The notes beneath the pieces are model-generated. The model had not been told where the DNA came from, did no database searches, and worked only from the letters and a program-made list of their open reading frames with translations. A DNA stretch of 64,000 nucleotides from Kocuria varians. Lineage in GTDB: Bacteria > Actinomycetota > Actinomycetes > Actinomycetales > Micrococcaceae. The stretch is from positions 124,001 through 188,000 of the forward strand of contig NZ_BJNW01000003.1 of the NCBI RefSeq assembly GCF_006539885.1, read 5' to 3'. The translations under genes and the position numbers were made by a program. Positions 46,129-53,962 of this stretch are shown in pieces (positions within the stretch are counted from its first letter, which is position 1; every line of letters starts with the position of its first letter).

Positions 46129-47862
46129 TCACAGCCCCAGTTCGGCCAGCACGGGCAGCTGGGCCCGCACCGTGTCCTTCGCCTCGTGGGCGCTCGTGGC
46201 GTGCACGGCGAGCTCGGCCAGGCGGCGTGCCTCGGCGAGGTCCACCCCGCGCAGCACGGCCGCGACGGCCGCGAGGGACCGCGGGCTCATGGACAGCGTG
46301 TCCACCCCGAGTCCCACGAGGACGACGGCGAGCGCCGGGTCCGCGGCGGCCTCGCCGCACACGCCCACGTGCTTGTGCGCGCCCCCGAGCTCGGTGGCCG
46401 CCGCGGCGCCCTGGGCCGTGGCCCGGATCATGCGCAGCACAGCCGGCTGCCAGGGCGAGTTGAGCTCCGCGAGGGAGCCCAGCATGCGGTCCGCGGCCAT
46501 CGTGTACTGGGTGAGGTCGTTGGTGCCCAGGGACACGAAGTCCACGCGCTCCAGGATCTGCTCGGCGGTGATCGCTGCGGCGGGGGTCTCGACCATGACG
46601 CCGCCGACCCGCAGCCCGGCGGCCACCACGAGGTCGTGGAAGCGCGCGGCCTCCTCGACGGTCGCGATCATCGGTGCCATGACCCACACCTCGGCGGTGC
46701 TGCGCTGCTGCGCCACTCCGATCGCCTCGAGCTGGCGCTCGAGCACGCCCGGGGTGGTCCAGTCGGTGCGGTAGCCGCGCACGCCCAGGGCCGGGTTCGG
46801 CTCCGTGGCGTCCGTGAGGAACGGCAGGGGCTTGTCCGCGCCGGCGTCGAGCGTGCGCACCACGACCTTGCGACCGGGGAACGCCTCGAAGACCTCGGCG
46901 TAGGCGTCCGCCTGCTCGTCCACGGTCGGTTCGCTGTCCCGGCCCAGGAAGCAGAACTCGGTGCGCAGCAGGCCCACGCCCTCGGCACCGGCCTCCGCGG
47001 CGGCCCGGGCGTCGTCGCCGGTGCCCACGTTGGCGAGCAGCGGGACGGCCGTGCCGTCGGAGAGGACGCCGCCGCCGTCGAAGGACGCGAGCTGCTCGGA
47101 GGCGCGCTGCCACGCGAGCACGGCGTCCCGCTCGGCGTCGCCCGGCGCCACGACCACGGTGCCCGTGGCCCCGTCCACGAAGACGGAGGCCCCGCCGGCC
47201 ACGTCCAGCACGCCGTCGACCGCGACGACCGCCGGCAGCCCCAGGTTGCGGGCCAGGATGGCCGTGTGGGACTGCGGGCCACCGGACTGCGTGACCAGGG
47301 CGATCACGACGTCCGGGTCGAGCACCGCGGTGTCCGCGGGCGCGAGGTCCTCGGCGGCCAGCACGAACGGCTCGCGGCGCTGCGGCACGCCCGGCGCGTC
47401 CTCGCCGCGCAGCTCGGCGACGATGCGCGCCCGGACGTCCTCGATGTCCGCCGCGCGCTCGGCCATGTAGCCGCCCATCGCGCGCATCTGGTCCGCGTAG
47501 GCGGTGGCGGCCTGCCACAGGGCGCGCTCGGGGCTGAGCCCCTGCTCCGTGACGAGCTTGCCCGCGTTCTTCACGAGCGCCTTGTCACCGGCCATCAGCG
47601 CGGTGGCCTTGAGGACCTCCGCCGCGGACTCGGACCGTGCCCTGGCGGCGCGCTCCTTGAGCCCGGCCTTGACGGCGAGCGCGGCGGCCTTGAGCCGGTC
47701 GGTCGCGGCCTCGGGGTCGCCCTCGAGGGGATCGCCCTCAGGGGGCTCGCTGACGGCGGGGGCCATGTGCACCAGCGGCGCGATCACGCGCCCCGGGCTC
47801 ACGCCCACGCCGTGCAGCTCGTCGCGCGCGCCGGCCTCGGTCTTCACGGTGTTCTCGCTCAC
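46129..47862 (-). CDS. ptsI: PTS enzyme I (phosphoenolpyruvate-protein phosphotransferase)
   Basis: A 577-residue general PTS protein. It has the N-terminal GVGVSPGRVIAPL, the phospho-histidine motif SGGPQSHTAILARNLGLPAVV near residue 200, the PEP-binding LRTEFCFLGRD, GVRGYRTDW and GTNDLTQYTMAADR, and the active-site cysteine in HVGVCGEAAADP. Two GTG starts are possible: 47871, which overlaps the fruA stop by GTGA, and 47862, which has GGAGG ten bases upstream; I list the latter. Tight linkage to fruA shows the general PTS enzymes are expressed with fructose uptake. Confidence 0.93.
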   Translation of the reverse strand: MSENTVKTEAGARDELHGVGVSPGRVIAPLVHMAPAVSEPPEGDPLEGDPEAATDRLKAAALAVKAGLKERAARARSESAAEVLKATALMAGDKALVKNAGKLVTEQGLSPERALWQAATAYADQMRAMGGYMAERAADIEDVRARIVAELRGEDAPGVPQRREPFVLAAEDLAPADTAVLDPDVVIALVTQSGGPQSHTAILARNLGLPAVVAVDGVLDVAGGASVFVDGATGTVVVAPGDAERDAVLAWQRASEQLASFDGGGVLSDGTAVPLLANVGTGDDARAAAEAGAEGVGLLRTEFCFLGRDSEPTVDEQADAYAEVFEAFPGRKVVVRTLDAGADKPLPFLTDATEPNPALGVRGYRTDWTTPGVLERQLEAIGVAQQRSTAEVWVMAPMIATVEEAARFHDLVVAAGLRVGGVMVETPAAAITAEQILERVDFVSLGTNDLTQYTMAADRMLGSLAELNSPWQPAVLRMIRATAQGAAAATELGGAHKHVGVCGEAAADPALAVVLVGLGVDTLSMSPRSLAAVAAVLRGVDLAEARRLAELAVHATSAHEAKDTVRAQLPVLAELGL

Positions 47863-47867
47863 TGTGC

Positions 47868-50063
47868 TCACGCCTCCACCGTCTGCTTGGTCTGCGGCAC
47901 GCCGGGAACGTCCGCCACGTGCTGCTTCACGTTGCCCACGCGCTTGAGGAGCGTCACCACCACGCCGGTGACCACGGTGCCCACCAGGATCGACGCCACG
48001 AACGCCAGCGGGTTGCCGATGACCGGCAGGATCCAGATGCCGCCGTGCGGGGCGGCGGAGGTGACACCGAACGCCATGCACAGGGCACCGGTCACGGCGC
48101 CGCCCAGCATGGTCGAGGGGATCACGCGCAGCGGGTCCGCCGCGGCGAACGGGATGGCACCCTCCGAGATGAAGGACGCCCCCAGCAGCCACGAGGTCTT
48201 CCCGTTCTCACGCTCCGCAGCGGTGAAGTACTTGCGGCCCAGGACCGTGGAGGCCAGGGCCAGGCCCAGCGGGGCCACCATGCCGGAGGCGATGACCGCG
48301 GCCATGATCTCCTGCGGGGCGGTGTTGGTCGCGGTCGCGGCGCCGAGGCCGGCCACCGCGAACGAGTAGGCCACCTTGTTGATGGGCCCGCCCAGGTCGG
48401 AGCACATCATGAGGCCGAGCACCGCGCCCAGGGCCACGGCGGACGCGCCGCTCATTCCGGAGAGCAGCCCGGTCAGCCACGTCATGAACGCCGCGATGGG
48501 ACCGCCGATGAACAGCAGCAGCAGACCGCCCGCGAAGAGCGAGGCCAGCAACGGGATGATCACCACGGGCATCAGCGAGCCGAGCCAGCGGGGCAGCTTG
48601 GGCAGGGTCAGCCAGTACGCGCACAGCCCGGCCAGCAGACCGCCCACGATGCCGCCGATGAAGCCCGCACCCATGAAATTGGCAACGAGGCCGGCGGTGA
48701 AGCCGGGGGCGATGCCCGGCCGGTCCGCGAGCCCGTAGGCGATGTAGCCCGCGAGCGCCGGGACCAGCAGGCTCATGGAGAGGTTGCCGATCTTGAACAG
48801 CACCGCGCCCAGGTACATGGACAGGGAGACGTCCCCGAGGTTGCCGAGGGTCACGGTGCCCAGGATGTCATCCGCCTGCTGCGCCACGCGCACGGGGTCC
48901 GCGATGATGAACGCGATGGCCATGAGCAGACCACCCGCGGCCACGAACGGGATCATGTAGCTCACGCCCGTCATCACGGCCTTGCGGATCCGGGTGCCCC
49001 ACCCCTCGCTGCCGGTCATCCCGGCATCCGCCTGGGAGCCGTCCCCGATGACCTGCGGCGCACGCGGGTCGTCCGCGGCCGCGATGGCCTCCTGGATCAT
49101 CTCCCGCGGCTCGTCGATGCCGCGCTTGACCGCGGAGGCGATGTACGGCAGACCGGCGAAGCGGGAGCGGTCCCGCACGTCCACGTCCGTGGCGAAGATG
49201 ACGGCCTCGGCGTCGGCGATGACCTTGGGGTCCAGCCGCGTGGCCCCGGAGGAGCCCTGCGTCTCGACCTGCAGGTCCACGCCCATCTCCTCGGCCGTGT
49301 TCGTCAGGGCGTCCGCGGCCATGTAGGTGTGGGCGATGCCGGTGGGGCACGCGGTCACGGCCACGAGTCGGCGCGTGCCGGACGCGGCCGCGGCGGTGTC
49401 CGGCACGGCGGTCGTGGCGGTCTCTCCCGCCGACGCCGCCGTCCCGGCCGCCGCGCCTGCTCCGGCAACTCCGGCAGCAGCACCGGTTCCGGCAGCGGCA
49501 CCGGCCCCCGCCTGCGCGGTGCCGGCGGCGGTGGATCCCGCGGACCCCGCGGCGTCGCCGGATCCGGCGGTGCTCGCGGTGGTGTCCGCCGAGGCCTCCT
49601 CGGCCGGGGGTGCGAGTCCGAGGGCGCGGTCCACGATGTCCACGACCTCCTGCGGCGTCTGCGCGGCGCGCAACGAGGCCACGAAGGGCTTCTTCATGAG
49701 CGAGCGGGCCAGCTTGGAGAGCAGCTTGAGGTGCTCCTGGTCCGCGCCGGCGGGTGCCGCGATGAAGAACACGATGTCCGCGGGGCCGTCCTTGGCTCCG
49801 AAGTCCACGGCCCGGGCGAGCCGGGCCATCACCAGGGTCGCCTCGGTCACCGCCTCCGAGCGGCAGTGCGGGATCCCGATGCCACCGGGGATGCCCGTGG
49901 CGTTCTTGGCCTCGCGGGCCAGGGCATCCGCGGCCAGGGAATCCGTGTCCCGCGCACGCCCCTCCGCGTGGACGGTCGCCGCGAGGGCACGGATCACGCT
50001 GTCCGTGGATCCGCCCAGGTCCCGGTCCAGCAGGACCAGTCCGGGGTTGATGAGATCTGACAT
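47868..50063 (-). CDS. fruA: PTS fructose-specific EIIABC
   Basis: A 731-residue fused permease that imports fructose as fructose-1-phosphate. EIIA is at 1-150 with phospho-His66 (GIGIPHCRSEAVTEAT). A long Ala/Gly/Thr linker follows at ~150-230. EIIB is near 230-330 with Cys239 (VTACPTGIAHTYMAADAL), then EIIC with about nine membrane helices (GVSYMIPFVAAGGLLMAIAF, FMGAGFIGGIVGGLLAGLCAYW, EGAIPFAAADP). AAGGAG precedes the ATG. The stop overlaps the upstream GTG candidate of ptsI. Confidence 0.95.
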   Translation of the reverse strand: MSDLINPGLVLLDRDLGGSTDSVIRALAATVHAEGRARDTDSLAADALAREAKNATGIPGGIGIPHCRSEAVTEATLVMARLARAVDFGAKDGPADIVFFIAAPAGADQEHLKLLSKLARSLMKKPFVASLRAAQTPQEVVDIVDRALGLAPPAEEASADTTASTAGSGDAAGSAGSTAAGTAQAGAGAAAGTGAAAGVAGAGAAAGTAASAGETATTAVPDTAAAASGTRRLVAVTACPTGIAHTYMAADALTNTAEEMGVDLQVETQGSSGATRLDPKVIADAEAVIFATDVDVRDRSRFAGLPYIASAVKRGIDEPREMIQEAIAAADDPRAPQVIGDGSQADAGMTGSEGWGTRIRKAVMTGVSYMIPFVAAGGLLMAIAFIIADPVRVAQQADDILGTVTLGNLGDVSLSMYLGAVLFKIGNLSMSLLVPALAGYIAYGLADRPGIAPGFTAGLVANFMGAGFIGGIVGGLLAGLCAYWLTLPKLPRWLGSLMPVVIIPLLASLFAGGLLLLFIGGPIAAFMTWLTGLLSGMSGASAVALGAVLGLMMCSDLGGPINKVAYSFAVAGLGAATATNTAPQEIMAAVIASGMVAPLGLALASTVLGRKYFTAAERENGKTSWLLGASFISEGAIPFAAADPLRVIPSTMLGGAVTGALCMAFGVTSAAPHGGIWILPVIGNPLAFVASILVGTVVTGVVVTLLKRVGNVKQHVADVPGVPQTKQTVEA

Positions 50064-50105
50064 GTCAGGCTCCTTGGCTGCGTCCCGTGGGGCGCGCTGG
50101 TGTGG

Positions 50106-51236
50106 TCAGGATCGGGGGTCTGTGGGGGCGGGTCCGGAGGGGTCTCCGGCGGTCCGCGGGCTGGTGGGTGCGGCAGCTGCCGCGGGCTCGTGCGCCTGCG
50201 GCGCGGTGGCCGGGCCCGCCGGGGACGACGCCGCGGCGTCGTCAGCTGCGCTCCCCGCGGCGAGGGCGAGCGGCGGCAGACTGAGGTCCGTGACGTGCAC
50301 GGCCTCCGGCCGCGTCTGGGCCACGGTGGGCATCTGCGTGCCGGGCAGCGACGCCGCGGCGGAACCGTGGGCGACCGCCTGGCGCAGGCACTCGCTCGGG
50401 GAGTCGCCGCGCTGGGAGGCCACGAGGTAGCCGGTCAGTGCGCTGTCCCCCGCACCCACGGTGGAGCGGACGGTGACGGGCTCGTGGACGGCGTGCCACG
50501 CGCCCTCGGCGGTCACGAGCACGGCGCCGTTGCCACCCAGTGTGCACAGCACCGCGCCCACGCCGCGGGCCACAAGCTCGCGCGCGGCCTCGGCGGCGGC
50601 CTTCGGATCGGCCTCGAAGGCCGCGCCGTCGGTGCGTCCGAGGGACTCCGCCAGCTCGAAGCCGTTGGGCTTGATGACGTCCGGAAGCACCGGCAACCCC
50701 GGGGCCAGCGCCTCGAAGAGCGGAGCGCCGGAGGTGTCCAGGGCCAGCAGGGGTGCGGCGGCACCCAGGGCGCCCTTCACGCGTGCCGCGAGGACCGCGT
50801 AGACGTCCGGGGCAGGACCGGGAGGCACGGAACCGGCGCACACGAGCCACGAGGCACCCGGGCCGCGGCGCACGATCCGCTCCACGATCCGCTCCACGGT
50901 GTCCTCGTCGACCGGGGGGCCCGGCTCGTTGATCTTGGTGGTGGTGCCATCCGGCTCGGTGATGGTGATGTTCGAGCGGATGGCCGCACCGATCGGCACG
51001 TTCTCGTAGCGCACGCCCGCGGCGTCGAGGCCGGTGAACAGCGGGTCCGAGGAGTCGCCCGGTGCGAGCGCCACGGTCTCCTCGCCGCTGGCCGCCAGCG
51101 CCCGGGAGATGTTCACGCCCTTGCCGCCGGGATCCTGGCGGGTCCCGCTCGCGCGCTGCACCTCCCCCCGCTGCAGCGGCTGCGAGAGGTCCACCGTGCG
51201 GTCCACGGAGGGGTTGAGGGTCACGGTGATGATCAT
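50106..51236 (-). CDS. fruK: 1-Phosphofructokinase with extended C-terminus
   Basis: Phosphorylates fructose-1-phosphate to fructose-1,6-bisphosphate. The 376-residue PfkB-family protein starts MIITVTLNPSVDRTVDL, with GGKGVNISRALAASGEE, DVIKPNGFELAE and the catalytic VRSTVGAGDSALTGYL. The enzyme normally ends near residue 315; here ~55 extra Ala/Pro/Ser residues follow, including AADDAAASS, encoded by a 20-bp palindrome. The ATG overlaps the fruR stop by four bases (ATGA), so the genes are coupled. Confidence 0.94.
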   Translation of the reverse strand: MIITVTLNPSVDRTVDLSQPLQRGEVQRASGTRQDPGGKGVNISRALAASGEETVALAPGDSSDPLFTGLDAAGVRYENVPIGAAIRSNITITEPDGTTTKINEPGPPVDEDTVERIVERIVRRGPGASWLVCAGSVPPGPAPDVYAVLAARVKGALGAAAPLLALDTSGAPLFEALAPGLPVLPDVIKPNGFELAESLGRTDGAAFEADPKAAAEAARELVARGVGAVLCTLGGNGAVLVTAEGAWHAVHEPVTVRSTVGAGDSALTGYLVASQRGDSPSECLRQAVAHGSAAASLPGTQMPTVAQTRPEAVHVTDLSLPPLALAAGSAADDAAASSPAGPATAPQAHEPAAAAAPTSPRTAGDPSGPAPTDPRS

Positions 51237-52030
51237 GCGAGGACCACTTCCACATCGGCGTCTTCGAGGGCTCGGGCCAGGTCCCCCACGGGGGCCCGGC
51301 CCGTGATGAACGTGTCGATCTCTTCGAGGGAGCAGAACCGGGTGAGCGTCTCCTGGTCCTGCTTGCTGGCGTCGCACAGGACCACCACGCGCCGCGCGGC
51401 CCGCACGATCGCCGCCTTGACCACGGCCTCGATGGGGTCCGGGGTGGACAGGCCGAACTGTGCGTGGGCCCCGTTGCAGCCCACGAACGCGAGGTCGGGG
51501 CGCAGCTGGTCGTAGTGCTGGACGGCCCGGGAGCCGGTGGCGGCGGAGGTGAGCTTGCGGATGCGCCCGCCCACGAGCTCCAGACCCACGCCCTCGGCCT
51601 CCGAGAGCTTCGCGGCGATGTGTAGCGCGTGGGTGATGATCAGCTGCTCCTGGCCACCGGCCAGGTGGTTGTCACGGGAGAGCAGCAGCTCCGCGAGCGC
51701 CTCGACCGTGGTTCCCGCGTCCAGCACCACGGCACCGGCACCGGCCTGCTCGAGCAGCTCCAGGGCCCTGCGCGCGATGCTTCGCTTCTCCACCGCGGCC
51801 AGGCGCTGGCGGGAGTCCATGCCCTGCTCACCGCTCGTGGACTGGTCCACGGACACTGCCCCGCCGTGCACGCGGCGCAACCTGCCCTCGGACTCCAGGA
51901 CCGCGAGGTCCCGGCGGACGGTCTCCATGGTGACCTCGAGCCGGCGGGCGAGCTCGGCACCGCTCACGCGTCGCTCGCGGACCACGGTCCGGGCGATCTC
52001 CTCGTGGCGCTCTGCTGCGAACATCTTCAC
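51233..52030 (-). CDS. fruR: DeoR-family regulator of the fructose operon
   Basis: A 265-residue repressor with an N-terminal helix-turn-helix (AAERHEEIARTVVRERRVSGAELARRLEVTMETVRRDL) and a C-terminal DeoR sugar-phosphate sensor domain (DAGTTVEALAELLL, LELVGGRIRKLTSAATG, VVLCDASKQDQE). It heads the operon with fruK, fruA, ptsI and ptsH. Fructose-1-phosphate or its bisphosphate is the likely inducer, as in related FruR proteins. Three 10-bp repeats 34-63 bases upstream are candidate operators, implying self-regulation. Confidence 0.92.
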   Translation of the reverse strand: MKMFAAERHEEIARTVVRERRVSGAELARRLEVTMETVRRDLAVLESEGRLRRVHGGAVSVDQSTSGEQGMDSRQRLAAVEKRSIARRALELLEQAGAGAVVLDAGTTVEALAELLLSRDNHLAGGQEQLIITHALHIAAKLSEAEGVGLELVGGRIRKLTSAATGSRAVQHYDQLRPDLAFVGCNGAHAQFGLSTPDPIEAVVKAAIVRAARRVVVLCDASKQDQETLTRFCSLEEIDTFITGRAPVGDLARALEDADVEVVLA

Positions 52031-52063
52031 CTCACGGACGGGGGTGACGGCGGTGACATCCCC

Positions 52064-52093
52064 TCTAAATGTGAGCTTATGTCTGTTTATGTG
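52064..52093 (-). promoter_or_regulatory. Three tandem 10-bp repeats, probable FruR operator
   Basis: CTCTAAATGT, GAGCTTATGT and CTGTTTATGT follow one another without a gap, all ending in (T/A)ATGT. DeoR-type regulators bind direct repeats at helical period. They lie upstream of fruR and 121 bases from the divergent ABC gene. Confidence 0.65.
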
Positions 52094-52213
52094 GTTTTAC
52101 CAGCCCCTACCCCACATTCACCGGGGCGAGTGGTCCCACCGTGTCTCCGGGCGCGCATATATTGGCCGGACCAGCCCTCGCGCCGTCGGCGCCCCGCGTC
52201 AGGATCCTCCTCT

Positions 52214-53962
52214 ATGTCGCTGTTGCGTCTGCTCCGCACCTCCACCCGCCCCTACCTTCCGTGGGTCGTGGGTGTCCTGGTGTTCCAGCTGCTCTCCACC
52301 ATAGCCACCCTCTTCCTTCCGAGCCTCAACGCCCGGATCATCGACGACGGCGTGGCCCGCGGGGATACGGACTTCATCTGGCGCACCGGCGCCCTCATGC
52401 TGGCGGTCGCGCTGGGCCAGATCGTCACCGCCGTCGCCGCCGTGTGGTGCGGGGCACGCACGGCCATGGGCGTGGGCCGGGACCTGCGCCGGGACGTCTA
52501 CCGCCGGGTCGGCGCGTTCAGTGCCCGCGAGGTCGGCGCCTTCGGAGCGCCCTCGCTGATCACCCGCAACACCAACGACGTCCAGCAGATCCAGATGCTC
52601 ACACTGATGACCCTGAACTTCATGGTCATGGCGCCCATCATGTGCATCGGCGGGATCGTGATGGCCCTGCGCGAGGACGCCGGGCTGTCCTGGCTCGTGT
52701 GGGTCTCCATCCCGGTCATGGGGGTGCTGCTCGGCGTGCTCATGGCCAAGCTGATGCCGTGGTTCCGCACCATGCAGGAGCGCCTGGACGGCATCAACGG
52801 GGTGCTGCGCGAGCAGATCACCGGCATCCGGGTGATCCGGGCCTTCGTGAAGGAGCCGTTCGAGACCCAGCGCTTCCGCCGCGCCAACCAGGACCTCACG
52901 GAGATCTCGCTGCGGATCGGCGCCCTGTTCGTGCTGATGTTCCCCGTGGTCAACATGATCATGCACGGCGCCACCGCGGCCGTCCTGTGGTTCGGTGGCC
53001 ACCGCGTGGACCAGGGCCTGATCCAGATCGGTGCGCTGACCGCCTTCCTGCAGTACATGCTGCAGATCCTGACCTCCGTGATGATGGCCAGCTTCATGTT
53101 CATGATGGTCCCGCGCGCCATCGTGTGCGCCGAGCGCATCTGCGAGGTCCTGGACACCGAACCCAGCATCCACCCGCCGCAGCACCCGGCCACGGCGCCG
53201 GAGCCCCGGGGCAGGCTGCGCTTCGACGGCGTCTGCTTCCGCTACCCCGGCGCCGAGGAGCCGGTGCTCGACCAGATCGACTTCGCCGCGGAGCCCGGCA
53301 CCACCGTGGCCGTGGTGGGAGCCACGGGCTCCGGCAAGACCACCCTCGTGAGCCTGATCCCCCGGCTGTTCGATCCCGTGGCCGGGCGGGTGCTGCTCGA
53401 CGACGTCGCCCTGCCGGACTACGCGCCCGAGGACCTCGCCGGCCGCGTGGGGCTCGTGCCGCAGAAGGCGTTCCTGTTCTCGGGGACCGTTGCGGAGAAC
53501 CTGCGCTTCGGCCGCGAGGACGCCACGGACGAGGAACTCTGGGAGGCCCTGCGGGTGGCCCAGGCCGAGGACTTCGTGCGCGCCATGCCGCACGGCCTGG
53601 AGTCCTCCGTGGCCCAGGGCAGCACCAACGTCTCCGGCGGTCAGCGCCAGCGGCTGAGCATCGCCCGCGCGATCGTGGCCCGCCCCCGCGTGTACGTCTT
53701 CGACGACTCCTTCTCCGCCCTGGACGTCGCCACGGACGCCGCCCTGCGCGCGGCCCTGCGCCCGGTCACCCGGGACGCCACCGTGGTCACCGTCGCCCAG
53801 CGCGTGTCCACCATCGCGGACGCGGACCTCATCCTGGTCCTTGAACACGGGCGCATCACGGCCCGCGGCAGCCACGACGAGCTGCTGGAGACCAGCCCCA
53901 CCTACCGCGAGATCGTGAGCTCCCAGCTCACGGCGGAGCAGAGCACCGGAGGCGACCTGTGA
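52214..53962 (+). CDS. ABC exporter half-transporter (first subunit)
   Basis: A 582-residue fusion of a six-helix exporter domain (~10-320) and an ATPase domain (~335-582). The ATPase has Walker A VVGATGSGKTTLVSLIPR, signature NVSGGQRQRLSIARAI and a Walker B region VYVFDDSFSALD; Ser-Phe after DD shows the catalytic glutamate replaced by Ser, so this is likely the degenerate site of a heterodimer. The ATG at 52214 has AGGA nine bases upstream. It overlaps the next gene by four bases. Substrate unknown; lipid or drug export is typical. Confidence 0.92.
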   Translation: MSLLRLLRTSTRPYLPWVVGVLVFQLLSTIATLFLPSLNARIIDDGVARGDTDFIWRTGALMLAVALGQIVTAVAAVWCGARTAMGVGRDLRRDVYRRVGAFSAREVGAFGAPSLITRNTNDVQQIQMLTLMTLNFMVMAPIMCIGGIVMALREDAGLSWLVWVSIPVMGVLLGVLMAKLMPWFRTMQERLDGINGVLREQITGIRVIRAFVKEPFETQRFRRANQDLTEISLRIGALFVLMFPVVNMIMHGATAAVLWFGGHRVDQGLIQIGALTAFLQYMLQILTSVMMASFMFMMVPRAIVCAERICEVLDTEPSIHPPQHPATAPEPRGRLRFDGVCFRYPGAEEPVLDQIDFAAEPGTTVAVVGATGSGKTTLVSLIPRLFDPVAGRVLLDDVALPDYAPEDLAGRVGLVPQKAFLFSGTVAENLRFGREDATDEELWEALRVAQAEDFVRAMPHGLESSVAQGSTNVSGGQRQRLSIARAIVARPRVYVFDDSFSALDVATDAALRAALRPVTRDATVVTVAQRVSTIADADLILVLEHGRITARGSHDELLETSPTYREIVSSQLTAEQSTGGDL

